DNA of 64,000 nt from Candidatus Rokuibacteriota bacterium (lineage in GTDB: Bacteria; Methylomirabilota; Methylomirabilia; Rokubacteriales; CSP1-6), in NCBI GenBank assembly GCA_030647435.1, contig JAUSJX010000107.1, forward strand, positions 1 to 64,000, in the 5' to 3' direction. Both the position numbers and the translations under genes were made by a program. Below the pieces are notes generated by a model. It was not told where the DNA came from and made no database searches. It saw only the letters and a program-made list of their open reading frames with translations. Positions 7,509-15,848 of the stretch are shown here, piece after piece (the stretch's first letter is position 1; each line of letters begins with the position of its first letter).

Positions 7509-9062
7509 ATGAAGAACATCGTCATCTGCGCCGACGGCACCGGCAACTCCACCATCAAGGGCCGCGGGACGAACGTCTTCAAGCTCTACGAGGCGGTGGA
7601 CCAGACCGGCCACAGGGTCACGCCGGATCTGAGGCCGCAGGCGGCCCTGTATCACGACGGCGTCGGGACGGAATCGCTGAAGTGGTTGCGCATCCTGACC
7701 GGCGCCACCGGCTGGGGCCTGAGCCGCAACGTGAAGCAGCTCTACGGCGAGCTCGCGCGCGTCTACGCGCCCGGCGACAAGATCTTCCTCTTCGGGTTCA
7801 GCCGGGGCGCCTTCACCGTCAGAACGCTCGCGGGGCTCATTCACGCGTGCGGGATCCTGGATCTCGGGAAGTACCATACGAACGCCGAGTTCGATGCCGG
7901 TATCGAGGATGCCTACCGCGAGTACCGCCGGGGGTACAACAGCTGGCTGACCGGGATTTTTCACAAGACCAAGAAGCTCGACGCCGCCCGCCTCGCGGAG
8001 CTGCGGTCGACCTTTTCCGTCGAGATTCCGGAGTTCCAGCCCGGCGCGCAGGGCAAGCTCATCGAGTTCATGGGCGTGTGGGACACCGTCGACGCGGTCG
8101 GCCTGCCCCTTCTCGCGGCGGATTTCGTGAACCGCGTAATCTACGCGTTCAAGTTTCCTGACCGCACCCTGAACGCCTCGGTGGCGCACGCGTGCCACGC
8201 CCTGGCGCTCGACGAGGAGCGCGAGAGCTTCGGCCCTGTGCTGTGGGACGAATCGAAGACCGTGGACCCGAATCGCATCGAGCAGGTGTGGTTCGCCGGG
8301 GTGCACTCGAACGTCGGCGGCGGCTATCCGCGTCAGGGGGTGTCGCTGGTCCCGTTCGACTGGATCATGTCGAAGGCGGAGGCGCCGCCGCACAACCTTC
8401 GCTTCGTCCCGGCTGAACGGCTCATGTACCGCTATCACACGGATGTGGACGACAAGATGTACGATTCGCGCGCCGGGCTCGGCGTCTTCTACCGGTGGCT
8501 GCCGCGCGACGTCCAGCGGCTCTGCGTCGACAACGGCGTCACGCCGCGGGTGCACCGGAGCGTGTTCGAGCGGATCGCGCGCAACACGGAGGGGTACGCG
8601 CCGGGGTCCGTCCCCGCGGATCCCGAAGTGATCTCGCTGTCTCAGCCGCCCGCGGTGACCGACGCTATTCGCAAGCTCGTGCGGGACCACCACGGGCCGC
8701 AGGGGCCGCTCATCGGGCGCGCCGCGACGACGCTGCGCGTGGGACGCTGGTCGTACTGGCTCTTCGTCTGGGGCATCCTGCTCACGGTGTTCTTCATGCT
8801 CCAGGGATTCGTGATGGGCGCGCTGGAGGGGACCAGCACGTGGCGGCAGGTGGCGTTGAACGTCGCGGATACCATCTTCAGCTCGAAGTGGATAGGCCTG
8901 GCGCTCAAGACGCTGTGGCATCACCCCTGGTTGATAGGCTGGCTTGTGGTCACGCTATGGCTGGCGCTCGCGGTCGACAGGTGGCTCGATAGCATGTACT
9001 CGCAGTTCTGGCACCGCGATTACATGCGCCTCAAACTCCGGAAGGCGCTCGGGCTGGGCTGA
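7509..9062 (+). CDS. DUF2235 (Tle1-like) alpha/beta hydrolase with C-terminal membrane segments
   Basis: 517 residues. The first 330 or so are a DUF2235 domain, the fold of the Tle1 family of type VI phospholipases. It opens with IVICADGTGN, carries the nucleophile elbow GFSRGAF near residue 97 and shows the later AFHAC-type region (SVAHACHALALDEER) and WFAGVHSNVGGGY with the catalytic histidine. After about residue 410 come two hydrophobic segments (WLFVWGILLTVFFML and WLIGWLVVTLWLALAV), so the protein is probably anchored in the inner membrane. No type VI genes, VgrG or immunity partner are adjacent. A stand-alone membrane lipase/esterase role is therefore as likely as an effector role. A strong ribosome binding site supports the start. 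Confidence 0.85.
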   Translation: MKNIVICADGTGNSTIKGRGTNVFKLYEAVDQTGHRVTPDLRPQAALYHDGVGTESLKWLRILTGATGWGLSRNVKQLYGELARVYAPGDKIFLFGFSRGAFTVRTLAGLIHACGILDLGKYHTNAEFDAGIEDAYREYRRGYNSWLTGIFHKTKKLDAARLAELRSTFSVEIPEFQPGAQGKLIEFMGVWDTVDAVGLPLLAADFVNRVIYAFKFPDRTLNASVAHACHALALDEERESFGPVLWDESKTVDPNRIEQVWFAGVHSNVGGGYPRQGVSLVPFDWIMSKAEAPPHNLRFVPAERLMYRYHTDVDDKMYDSRAGLGVFYRWLPRDVQRLCVDNGVTPRVHRSVFERIARNTEGYAPGSVPADPEVISLSQPPAVTDAIRKLVRDHHGPQGPLIGRAATTLRVGRWSYWLFVWGILLTVFFMLQGFVMGALEGTSTWRQVALNVADTIFSSKWIGLALKTLWHHPWLIGWLVVTLWLALAVDRWLDSMYSQFWHRDYMRLKLRKALGLG

Positions 9063-9130
9063 ACCCCGGGCCGTCCCGCCTCGGCTCGCCGCCGCGGCTT
9101 CGTCCCGGTGTATCTTGGTGGGACCCACCT

Positions 9131-12100
9131 ATGTACCTGGACCGGCGGCTCTGGGCATTCACGCGCGGCGGGCGGCTGCGCATCGCGGGCACGGTGCTGC
9201 TCGGCCTCCTGGCCGTCGGCGCCGGTATCGCGCGCCTGGCACTCTTCGGATGGCTGCTCGGCCGCGTCATCGCGGGCGATTCGCCGCGCTCGCTGCTGCC
9301 GCTCATGGCGCTGGCGGCGGCCGCGGTCGTGCTCCGGGGCGCCCTCGACTACTGGCGCGCCATGGCGGCGCACCGCACCGCCGCGCGCGTGCAGCAGGCA
9401 CTCCGCCGGGCCATCTACGAGCGCGTCACCGCGCTGGGCCCCGCCCACTTCACCCGCTCCCGCACCGGCGACGTCATCCTCTCGATGGTGGAAGGCGTCC
9501 AGCAGCTCGAGGTCTACTTCGGCCAGTATCTCCCGCAGCTCGCCGTCGCCGCGCTGACGCCGCCGCTCATCTTCGCCTTCGTCGCCTTCGTAGACCTGCC
9601 CATCGCGCTGGTCCTGCTCGCGGCCGCGGTGGTGACGCTGATCGCGCCGTCACTCTGGCACCGCAAGGACAGCCGGCAGAGCCTCGCGCGCCAGAAGGCC
9701 TATGCCGCCTTCGGCGCGGAGTTCCTCGACTCCGTCCAGGGGCTGGCCACGCTCAAGGCCTTCGGCCAGAGCAGCGCGCGCGGGCGCCTGCTCGAAGAGA
9801 AGGGCAATGCCCTCTTCCACACGACTATGGGATTGCTCGGGGCGAACACGTTTGCCCGCGGCATCACCGACACCGGGATGGCCGTGGGCGCGGCGGCGGC
9901 GCTGGGTCTCGGCGCCTGGCGAGTCCAGGCGGGAGAGATGAGTCTCACCGCGCTCCTGGTCATCCTGATGCTGGGTATCGAGGTGTTCCGCCCGCTCCGC
10001 GAGCTCCGCGTCGTCCTCCATCAGGGCATGCTCGGCCTCTCCGCCGCGGGCGGCATCATCGAGATCCTCGAGGCCGAGCCTCTGGTCCGCGACCGCGAGA
10101 CGCCCCTCTGCGACGCGGCATCGCTCGCGCCCGCCGTGACCTTCGAGGGCGTGACATTTTCCTATCCCGGCGGCCGCCGCGCGGCGCACGACGGCCTTTC
10201 CTTCGAGGTCACGGCCGGCGAGCGCGTGGGAATCGTGGGACCGAGCGGCGCGGGCAAGTCCACCATCGCCCGGCTGCTCCTCCGCTTCTATGACCCGGAG
10301 CGCGGCCGCGTCACGATCGGCGGCCGCGACCTCCGTGACCTCACGCTGGATCAGCTCCGCGGTCTCATCGCGGTGGTGAGCCAGGACACCTATCTCTTCC
10401 ACGGCACCGTCGAGCAGAACCTCCGCATGGGCAAGCCCGACGCCACGCCGGCGGAGCTCCGGGCCGCCGCCCGAGCGGCCAACGCTGAGGAGTTCATCAC
10501 GCGGCTGCCGCTGGGCTACGAGACAGTCGTGGGCGAGCGCGGCATCCGGCTGTCCGGAGGCCAGCGCCAGCGCATCGCGATCGCGCGAGCCCTCCTGCGC
10601 GACGCGCCGATCCTCATCCTGGACGAAGCGCTCTCCGCGGTGGATGCCGAGAGCGAAGCGGTGATCCAGGAGGCGCTCGACCGGCTCATGCAGGGCCGGA
10701 CCACGCTGATCTTCGCGCACAGGCTCTCGAGCGTGATCGGCGCCGACCGGATCCTCGTCCTGGACGACGGCCGCGTGGTGGAGAGCGGCGGGCACGCGGA
10801 GCTCATGGGCCGGGGCGGCGCGTATCACCGATTGATGGCCGCGCAGGCCCAGGATGGCGCCGGCCGCGCCGCGACCCCCGCCGCGCCGGGCCTCGAGCCC
10901 GAGCCGGACGCGTTCGAGATCGAGCCGCCGGCGTCCGCCGCGCCCGAGCCCCCCGCGTCCGAGCCCCCCGCGTCGGAGCCCGTGGACGCCATCCTGCGGG
11001 CCGAGGGGATGGGCTGGCCCCGGCTCATCCGCGTCCTGCTCGGCATGGTCGCCGGGTACCGCGCCCGCCTCGCGCTCACGTTCCTGCTCGGCGTCGCCCG
11101 GGTCGTCGCGCTGATCGGCGTCGGTGTGCTGAGCGCGCTGATCGTCCGCGCGGTGAAGAACGGCATGCCCTTCGGCCGGCTGCTGGTCGCCCTCGCGCTG
11201 GCGGCGCCGCTGGCGGGGATCCTGCACTGGCTCGAGTCGTGGCTGGCCCACGACATGGCGTATCGCCTGCTGACCGACATGCGTCTCGACATCTTCCGGA
11301 AGCTCGACGCGCTCGCGCCCGCCTACTTCACCCGCCGGCGCACAGGCGACCTCGTCGGGGTCGCCACGCACGACGTCGAGCTGATCGAGTACTTCTTCGC
11401 CCACACCATCACGCCCGCCTTCGTCGCCGTGCTGGTGCCCGTCGGCGTCCTCGTCACGCTGGCGGTCTTCGGCTGGCCGATGGCGGTGGCGCTCCTTCCG
11501 TTCCTGGCTTGGGCCGCGCTGACGCCGGTGCTCGCCCGCTCCCGCATCGACAGGCTCGGCTCGCGGGCGCGCGAGGTGTCGGGAGACCTCACGGCCCACG
11601 CCGTGGATTCGGTCCAGGGACTGGGCGAGATCGTCGCCTTCCGGCACGTGCGCGCGCGCGGCGACGAGTTCGGGGCCAAGGCGCTCGAGTACCTCCGGGT
11701 GCGCATGCCGCTTCTCCACGATTTGGCCCTGCAAACCTCTTTCCAGGAGGTGGCCACCGGTTTCGGCGGGCTCGCGGTCGTGGGCGCGGGCGCGGCGCTG
11801 GTGGTCGTCGGCCGGCTCGAGAGCGCCCTCGTTCCGCTCCTCACGCTGCTCGCCCTGTCCGCGTTCGTCCCCGTCTGGGAGATCGCCCAGGTGAGCCGTC
11901 AGCTCGCCGATACCTTGGGCGCGGCGCGGCGCGTCCACGCGGTGCACGCTGAGCCCGTGCCCGTGCAGGACGGCGCCGGCGTGCGCTTGGGGAGTCCCGT
12001 GTCGCGCGGCCCGGCCCTCGAGATGTCGCTCGTGAGCTTTACCTATCCGGGCCGCCGCCGGCGCGCCCTCAGCGAAGTATCGTTCGCGGTGCCGCGCGGG

Positions 12101-12763
12101 AGCACGGTGGCGCTCGTCGGGCCCTCGGGTGCGGGCAAGACCACGGTCGCCAGCCTCTTCCTCAGGTTCTGGGATCCCGACGAGGGCGCAGTCCGGTTGG
12201 ACGGTCACGACCTGCGAGAGTACCGGCTGGACGACCTCCGCCACCGGATTGCCCTCGTGGCGCAGGACACCTACCTCTTCAACGACACGCTGCGGAATAA
12301 TGTCTTGCTCGCGCGCCCCGAGGCGACGGAAGCCCTACTGGCGGCGGCGGTGGAGCAGGCCGCGCTGACCGAGTTCGTGACCGGCCTGCCCGACGGGCTC
12401 GACACCGTCGTGGGCGAGCGCGGCGCGCAGCTCTCGGGCGGCGAGCGCCAGCGCGTGGCCATCGCTCGCGCCTTCCTCAAGGACGCGCCCGTCCTGATCC
12501 TCGACGAGGCGACCTCGCACCTGGACGCGGTCAGCGAGCAGGCGGTCCGCGGCGCCCTGGATCTCCTCGCGCGTAGCCGCACGACGCTGGTGATCGCGCA
12601 CCGGCTCTCCACGGTGCGCAACGCCGACCGGATCATCGTGCTCGAGGACGGGCGCGTGGCCGAGACCGGCAGCCATCGCGAGCTGCTGGACAAGGGCGGG
12701 CTCTACGCGCATCTCGTCTCGCGCCAGCTAGGGGGGTCAGGTCTTGAATTCACACATTCTTGA
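9131..12763 (+). CDS. Fused CydD-CydC-like ABC exporter (two TMD-NBD units in one chain)
   Basis: 1210 residues containing two complete ABC exporter halves. Half 1: membrane domain about residues 15-320 with the CydD-like FGQYLPQLAVAALTPP motif, then an ATPase with Walker A GPSGAGKST near 370 and signature LSGGQRQ. Half 2: membrane domain about 630-930, ATPase with GPSGAGKTT near 998 and signature LSGGERQ. A Pro/Glu/Ala linker with the repeated unit PPASE joins them at about 575-625. CydDC normally are separate proteins that export cysteine and glutathione for periplasmic cytochrome assembly; a single chain is unusual. Both nucleotide sites look intact. The last ten codons are supplied by a REP-like repeat (see 12733), so the original C-terminus probably ended near RQL. 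Confidence 0.88.
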   Translation: MYLDRRLWAFTRGGRLRIAGTVLLGLLAVGAGIARLALFGWLLGRVIAGDSPRSLLPLMALAAAAVVLRGALDYWRAMAAHRTAARVQQALRRAIYERVTALGPAHFTRSRTGDVILSMVEGVQQLEVYFGQYLPQLAVAALTPPLIFAFVAFVDLPIALVLLAAAVVTLIAPSLWHRKDSRQSLARQKAYAAFGAEFLDSVQGLATLKAFGQSSARGRLLEEKGNALFHTTMGLLGANTFARGITDTGMAVGAAAALGLGAWRVQAGEMSLTALLVILMLGIEVFRPLRELRVVLHQGMLGLSAAGGIIEILEAEPLVRDRETPLCDAASLAPAVTFEGVTFSYPGGRRAAHDGLSFEVTAGERVGIVGPSGAGKSTIARLLLRFYDPERGRVTIGGRDLRDLTLDQLRGLIAVVSQDTYLFHGTVEQNLRMGKPDATPAELRAAARAANAEEFITRLPLGYETVVGERGIRLSGGQRQRIAIARALLRDAPILILDEALSAVDAESEAVIQEALDRLMQGRTTLIFAHRLSSVIGADRILVLDDGRVVESGGHAELMGRGGAYHRLMAAQAQDGAGRAATPAAPGLEPEPDAFEIEPPASAAPEPPASEPPASEPVDAILRAEGMGWPRLIRVLLGMVAGYRARLALTFLLGVARVVALIGVGVLSALIVRAVKNGMPFGRLLVALALAAPLAGILHWLESWLAHDMAYRLLTDMRLDIFRKLDALAPAYFTRRRTGDLVGVATHDVELIEYFFAHTITPAFVAVLVPVGVLVTLAVFGWPMAVALLPFLAWAALTPVLARSRIDRLGSRAREVSGDLTAHAVDSVQGLGEIVAFRHVRARGDEFGAKALEYLRVRMPLLHDLALQTSFQEVATGFGGLAVVGAGAALVVVGRLESALVPLLTLLALSAFVPVWEIAQVSRQLADTLGAARRVHAVHAEPVPVQDGAGVRLGSPVSRGPALEMSLVSFTYPGRRRRALSEVSFAVPRGSTVALVGPSGAGKTTVASLFLRFWDPDEGAVRLDGHDLREYRLDDLRHRIALVAQDTYLFNDTLRNNVLLARPEATEALLAAAVEQAALTEFVTGLPDGLDTVVGERGAQLSGGERQRVAIARAFLKDAPVLILDEATSHLDAVSEQAVRGALDLLARSRTTLVIAHRLSTVRNADRIIVLEDGRVAETGSHRELLDKGGLYAHLVSRQLGGSGLEFTHS
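12733..12759 (+). repeat. Solo copy of the RAYT-associated end repeat
   Basis: GGGGTCAGGTCTTG at 12733-12746 is identical to both ends of the RAYT transposase unit at 31464-32454. It lies on the 3' end of the ABC exporter gene and supplies its last codons. A lone end without transposase fits a REP-like non-autonomous copy. Confidence 0.7.
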
Positions 12764-12839
12764 CGACCTGTCCTCCGATTTCTGCGAACCTGGAGCTCCG
12801 GACGGAGCATCCAAGCCGGGGAGACCGGGGGAGGAGAAT

Positions 12840-14159
12840 ATGTCACGGTCGATGAGCGCTCTACTGATCGGCATGGCGGCGTGGCTCCTGGCGGCGGGAT
12901 ACCCGGCGTCCCCGGAGGCCGCGACGGAGGCCGAGCTCCAGTCGGCCGTCTTCCGCGCGAAGCCGGCGGTCGTCATGATCTCGGTGAAGATCGGCGCTAC
13001 GGCGACGGTGCGCTGCGGCTCGGGGGCGAGCGCGACCGTCCGACCGGGAGCGATCGGCGAGCTCGGGAGCGGGTCCATCATCCACCCCGACGGCTGGATC
13101 GTCACGAACGGCCACGTCATCCAGCCCTACCAGGAAGGCGCCGACAGCTCGTTCGCGGCAGAGCTTGCCGAGAAGGCGGTGGCGACGGCCTGCGCCGCCG
13201 AGGTGGACGGCCTGCCGGGCCCCGCGCGGGCGCAGCGCATCCGGGCGCTTGCCGCCACACCCGAGAACCGTCGCGGCCTCGCCGTCGAGCGGACGCTCGA
13301 GGTGCATCTCTCCAACGGGAAGGCCTACCCGGCGGAGGTCAAGTTCTACAGCCCGCCCGCCTACGTCGTCGTCGGCGGCACCCCGGATTCATCCGGGAAC
13401 CAGAAGAAGGAGCACGGCCGCGACGTGGCCATCCTCAAGATCGAGGACAAGGAGCTACCCGTCGTCCGCATGGCCCGGCACAGCACGGACCTGCACCTGG
13501 GCCAGGCGCTGTTCGTCATCGGCTTTCCGGGCGTCGTGGTCTCTCACGAGCTGCTCAGCCGGACCACCCAATACGAGCCCTCGATCACGGTCGGCCGTGT
13601 CTCGGGCTTCAAGCGGGACATCGGCGGCCAGCGCGTCATCCAGACGGACGCCGCCATCATCCAGGGCAACAGCGGCGGCCCGGTCTTCGACGACCGCGGC
13701 CAGGTCATCGGCGCGGCGACGTTCACGTCGCTCCAGGGAGAGCAGGTCGTCCAGGGCTTCAATTTCCTGATCCCGGTCGAGACCATCCAGGAGGCCGCGG
13801 CCAAGGCGGGCGTCGCGCCCAAGGGTGACAGCATGTTCACGCGGCTCTGGAACCATGGTGTAGATCTCTACATCCGCGATCTCCACTACCGCGCCTACCG
13901 GAACATGAGCGCCGCGAACAAGATCCACCCGGGCTTCCCCGACGTCGAGCGCGTGCGCGAGGACTGCGACATCAAGCACAAGGAGCAGGGCTACCTCCAC
14001 CGCGAGGAGGTCCAGTGGGGCGCGATGGGTTTCGCGCTCCTCGGAATGGTCGCGGGCGTCTGGTTCGGCGGGCGCCGGGTGATGTCCACGGCGCGGCGAA
14101 CCCTCCGCCGCATCATCCAGGAAGAGTTGGAAGGCCGGGGCGGGCGCCCCGGGAGCTGA
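12840..14159 (+). CDS. Membrane-anchored trypsin-like (DegP-type) serine protease without PDZ domain
   Basis: 439 residues. The N-terminal hydrophobic segment (LLIGMAAWLLAAGYP) is a signal peptide or anchor. The chymotrypsin-fold protease shows all three catalytic residues: His in VTNGHV (about residue 90), Asp in GRDVAILK (about 194) and Ser in GNSGGP (about 278). A long insert with possible disulphide cysteines lies between His and Asp. A C-terminal membrane helix (MGFALLGMVAGVWFGG) and a basic tail follow, where HtrA proteins would have PDZ domains. The start at 12840 is chosen for the GGGGGAGGAG ribosome binding site. The reading frame continues past the TGA into the next gene (see findings). 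Its role in envelope protein quality control is inferred from family only. Confidence 0.85.
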   Translation: MSRSMSALLIGMAAWLLAAGYPASPEAATEAELQSAVFRAKPAVVMISVKIGATATVRCGSGASATVRPGAIGELGSGSIIHPDGWIVTNGHVIQPYQEGADSSFAAELAEKAVATACAAEVDGLPGPARAQRIRALAATPENRRGLAVERTLEVHLSNGKAYPAEVKFYSPPAYVVVGGTPDSSGNQKKEHGRDVAILKIEDKELPVVRMARHSTDLHLGQALFVIGFPGVVVSHELLSRTTQYEPSITVGRVSGFKRDIGGQRVIQTDAAIIQGNSGGPVFDDRGQVIGAATFTSLQGEQVVQGFNFLIPVETIQEAAAKAGVAPKGDSMFTRLWNHGVDLYIRDLHYRAYRNMSAANKIHPGFPDVERVREDCDIKHKEQGYLHREEVQWGAMGFALLGMVAGVWFGGRRVMSTARRTLRRIIQEELEGRGGRPGS

Positions 14160-15296
14160 GCTACGGTCGATTCTTCCTCCCGGACCCGCCACGAGCTCGT
14201 CCTTGTCGGCGGCGGCCACAGCCATGTCGAAGTCCTGCGCGATTGGGCGGGCGCGCCCGTGCCCGGCGTAGAGCTCACCGTCGTGGTAGACCGCCCGATG
14301 GCCGTGTACTCCGGCATGGTGCCGGGCTTCGTCGCCGGCCAGTACACCCTCGAGGACATCCAGATAGACGTGCAGGGGCTCGGGCGGAAGGCGGGCGCCC
14401 TGTGGGTCGGCGCGAGGGCGACGGGGCTCGACGTGTCGGCGCGGCGGCTTCACATCGAGGGCGCGCCGCCGATCTCTTACGACACGGTGTCCTTCGACGT
14501 GGGCTCGACCGTGTCAGGCTGGGACCGCCCCGGCGTGAAAGATCACGCGCTCCCGACCAGGCCCATCGGGGAATTCGTGCGGGCGGTGGACGCCCTCATC
14601 GAGCGCGCGCGAAGCCAGGCGGATTTTCGCCTCGTCGTCGTGGGAGCGGGGGCGGGCGGTGTCGAGCTGGCGTTCGCCTTCCGCGCGCGCTTCGAGCGCC
14701 TGGGACTGCGCCGCGCCTCGGTCCTGCTTCTCGAAGCCGGGCCGAGAGTCTTGCCGGGCTACCCGGGCTCTGCAGCGCGCCGTATCGAGGAAAATGCCCG
14801 CGCTCGCGGCATCGCGATTCGCTGCGGGACGGCGGTGGCCGAGGCTCATGCGGATGCGCTCACGCTCGAGGCCGGCACGCGGCTTCCATGCGACGGATTC
14901 ATCTGGGTCGCGGGGGCGGCGAGCCTGCCGCTCTTCGACGGCTCAGGCCTCGAGCGGGACCCGCGCGGCTTCATCAAGGTGAGCGATTCGCTCCAGGCGA
15001 TGGGCCACGACGAGATCTTCGCGACCGGAGACTGCGCGAGCCTCGTCACGGATCCTCGACTCGCGAAGGCGGGGGTCTATGCGGTACGCCAGGGTCCCGT
15101 GCTGGCGTATAACTTACGGGCGCGGGTGACGAGGCGGGCGTTCAGACCGTACCGCCCCCAGCGCGATTTCCTCTCGTTGCTCAACCTGGGCGACGGCCGG
15201 GCGGTGGCGTCCAAGTGGGGTCTCTCCGCCGAGGGCGCGTGGGCGTGGCGGCTCAAGGACCGGATAGACCGGCGCTTCGTGCAGCGCTACCGCTGA
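14160..15296 (+). CDS. FAD/NAD(P)-dependent oxidoreductase, NDH-2-like, of the type associated with SelD
   Basis: The protein resembles the pyridine-nucleotide disulphide oxidoreductase family often fused or linked to SelD: LVLVGGGHSHVEVL (FAD-binding Gly motif), PYSGM-type segment MAVYSGMVPGF, second dinucleotide fold LVVVGAGAGGVELA, and the FAD-contact motif IFATGDCAS near the end. The odd point is the start. The first conventional in-frame start is GTG at 14259, which would cut off the GGGHSH motif. From 14160 to 14259 the frame contains no ATG, GTG or TTG. The frame is the same as that of the upstream protease, separated by one TGA. Either an ACG/CTG start, a sequencing error or readthrough must be invoked. 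I give the open frame after the protease stop. Confidence 0.75.
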   Translation, partial: ATVDSSSRTRHELVLVGGGHSHVEVLRDWAGAPVPGVELTVVVDRPMAVYSGMVPGFVAGQYTLEDIQIDVQGLGRKAGALWVGARATGLDVSARRLHIEGAPPISYDTVSFDVGSTVSGWDRPGVKDHALPTRPIGEFVRAVDALIERARSQADFRLVVVGAGAGGVELAFAFRARFERLGLRRASVLLLEAGPRVLPGYPGSAARRIEENARARGIAIRCGTAVAEAHADALTLEAGTRLPCDGFIWVAGAASLPLFDGSGLERDPRGFIKVSDSLQAMGHDEIFATGDCASLVTDPRLAKAGVYAVRQGPVLAYNLRARVTRRAFRPYRPQRDFLSLLNLGDGRAVASKWGLSAEGAWAWRLKDRIDRRFVQRYR

Positions 15297-15787
15297 GTGC
15301 CGGCCGCCTCGCGCAGGCAGGAGGAGAGGAGATCGAGGGCGGCGCGGGTGAAGGCCCACATGTTGGCCACGCGGTCGGCGCTCCGCGTCTCGAGCGTGAT
15401 CACGCGCTCGACGGGCCCTGCGATCGCGATACAGGCGTGGCCGGCGGCGTCGCCGTAGCGATTGCCCGTCGGGCCGCTGGCGCCGGTCTCACTGAGGCCC
15501 CAGGTAGTCCCGAGGCGCTCGCGGATCGTGCGGGCGGCCAGGAGCGCGAAGGCTTCGGTGCTCGACCGCATGCCCTTGACGCCTTCGTCGGGGATGGCGA
15601 GGAGCGTGCGCCGCGCGCCCTGGGTGTAGATCACGCCCCCGCCCTGGTAGTAGGCTGAGGCGCCCGGGATGGCGAGAAGCGCGGCAGAGATGAGCCCGCC
15701 GGCCGAGGATTCGGAAACGGCCAGAGTCTGGCGGGCCTGGACGAGCAGGGCTGCGGGAGCGGCGGCGAGCATGGCGAGGTCGTTCAT
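15287..15787 (-). CDS. CinA-family nicotinamide-nucleotide amidohydrolase (PncC-like)
   Basis: 166 residues covering the stand-alone C-terminal CinA domain that hydrolyses NMN to nicotinate mononucleotide in NAD recycling. Motifs include TLAVSESSAGGLISA, the PGASAYYQGGGVIYT segment (usual PGxSxxFxGG(V/I)xxY), GLSETGASGPTG and GHACIAIAGP. The N-terminal molybdopterin-binding domain of full CinA is absent, as in PncC. The ATG at 15787 gives a normal domain start; the frame is open further upstream but without homology. It overlaps the tail of the oxidoreductase by 10 bases in convergent orientation, so the two genes share their 3' ends and no terminator fits between them. Confidence 0.85.
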   Translation of the reverse strand: MNDLAMLAAAPAALLVQARQTLAVSESSAGGLISAALLAIPGASAYYQGGGVIYTQGARRTLLAIPDEGVKGMRSSTEAFALLAARTIRERLGTTWGLSETGASGPTGNRYGDAAGHACIAIAGPVERVITLETRSADRVANMWAFTRAALDLLSSCLREAAGTQR

Positions 15788-15848
15788 AGCATAAGATTGC
15801 CACGGACCGGTGTCATCCAGCGGAAGAAAGGAAGGAAGAAAGGAAAAA

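Noticed and set aside
7509-9062. DUF2235 protein as a type VI secretion effector
   Set aside because: No VgrG, PAAR, Hcp or immunity gene is adjacent, and the C-terminal membrane helices argue for a resident membrane protein.
9650-12244. An 864-codon open frame on the minus strand opposite the ABC exporter
   Set aside because: It is a GC-rich antisense shadow (His/Arg/Asp-rich, no recognisable domain), while the plus strand encodes two complete ABC units.
14157-14159. TGA read as selenocysteine joining protease and oxidoreductase
   Set aside because: No convincing SECIS hairpin directly downstream and no known family with this fusion; kept only as a remote alternative.
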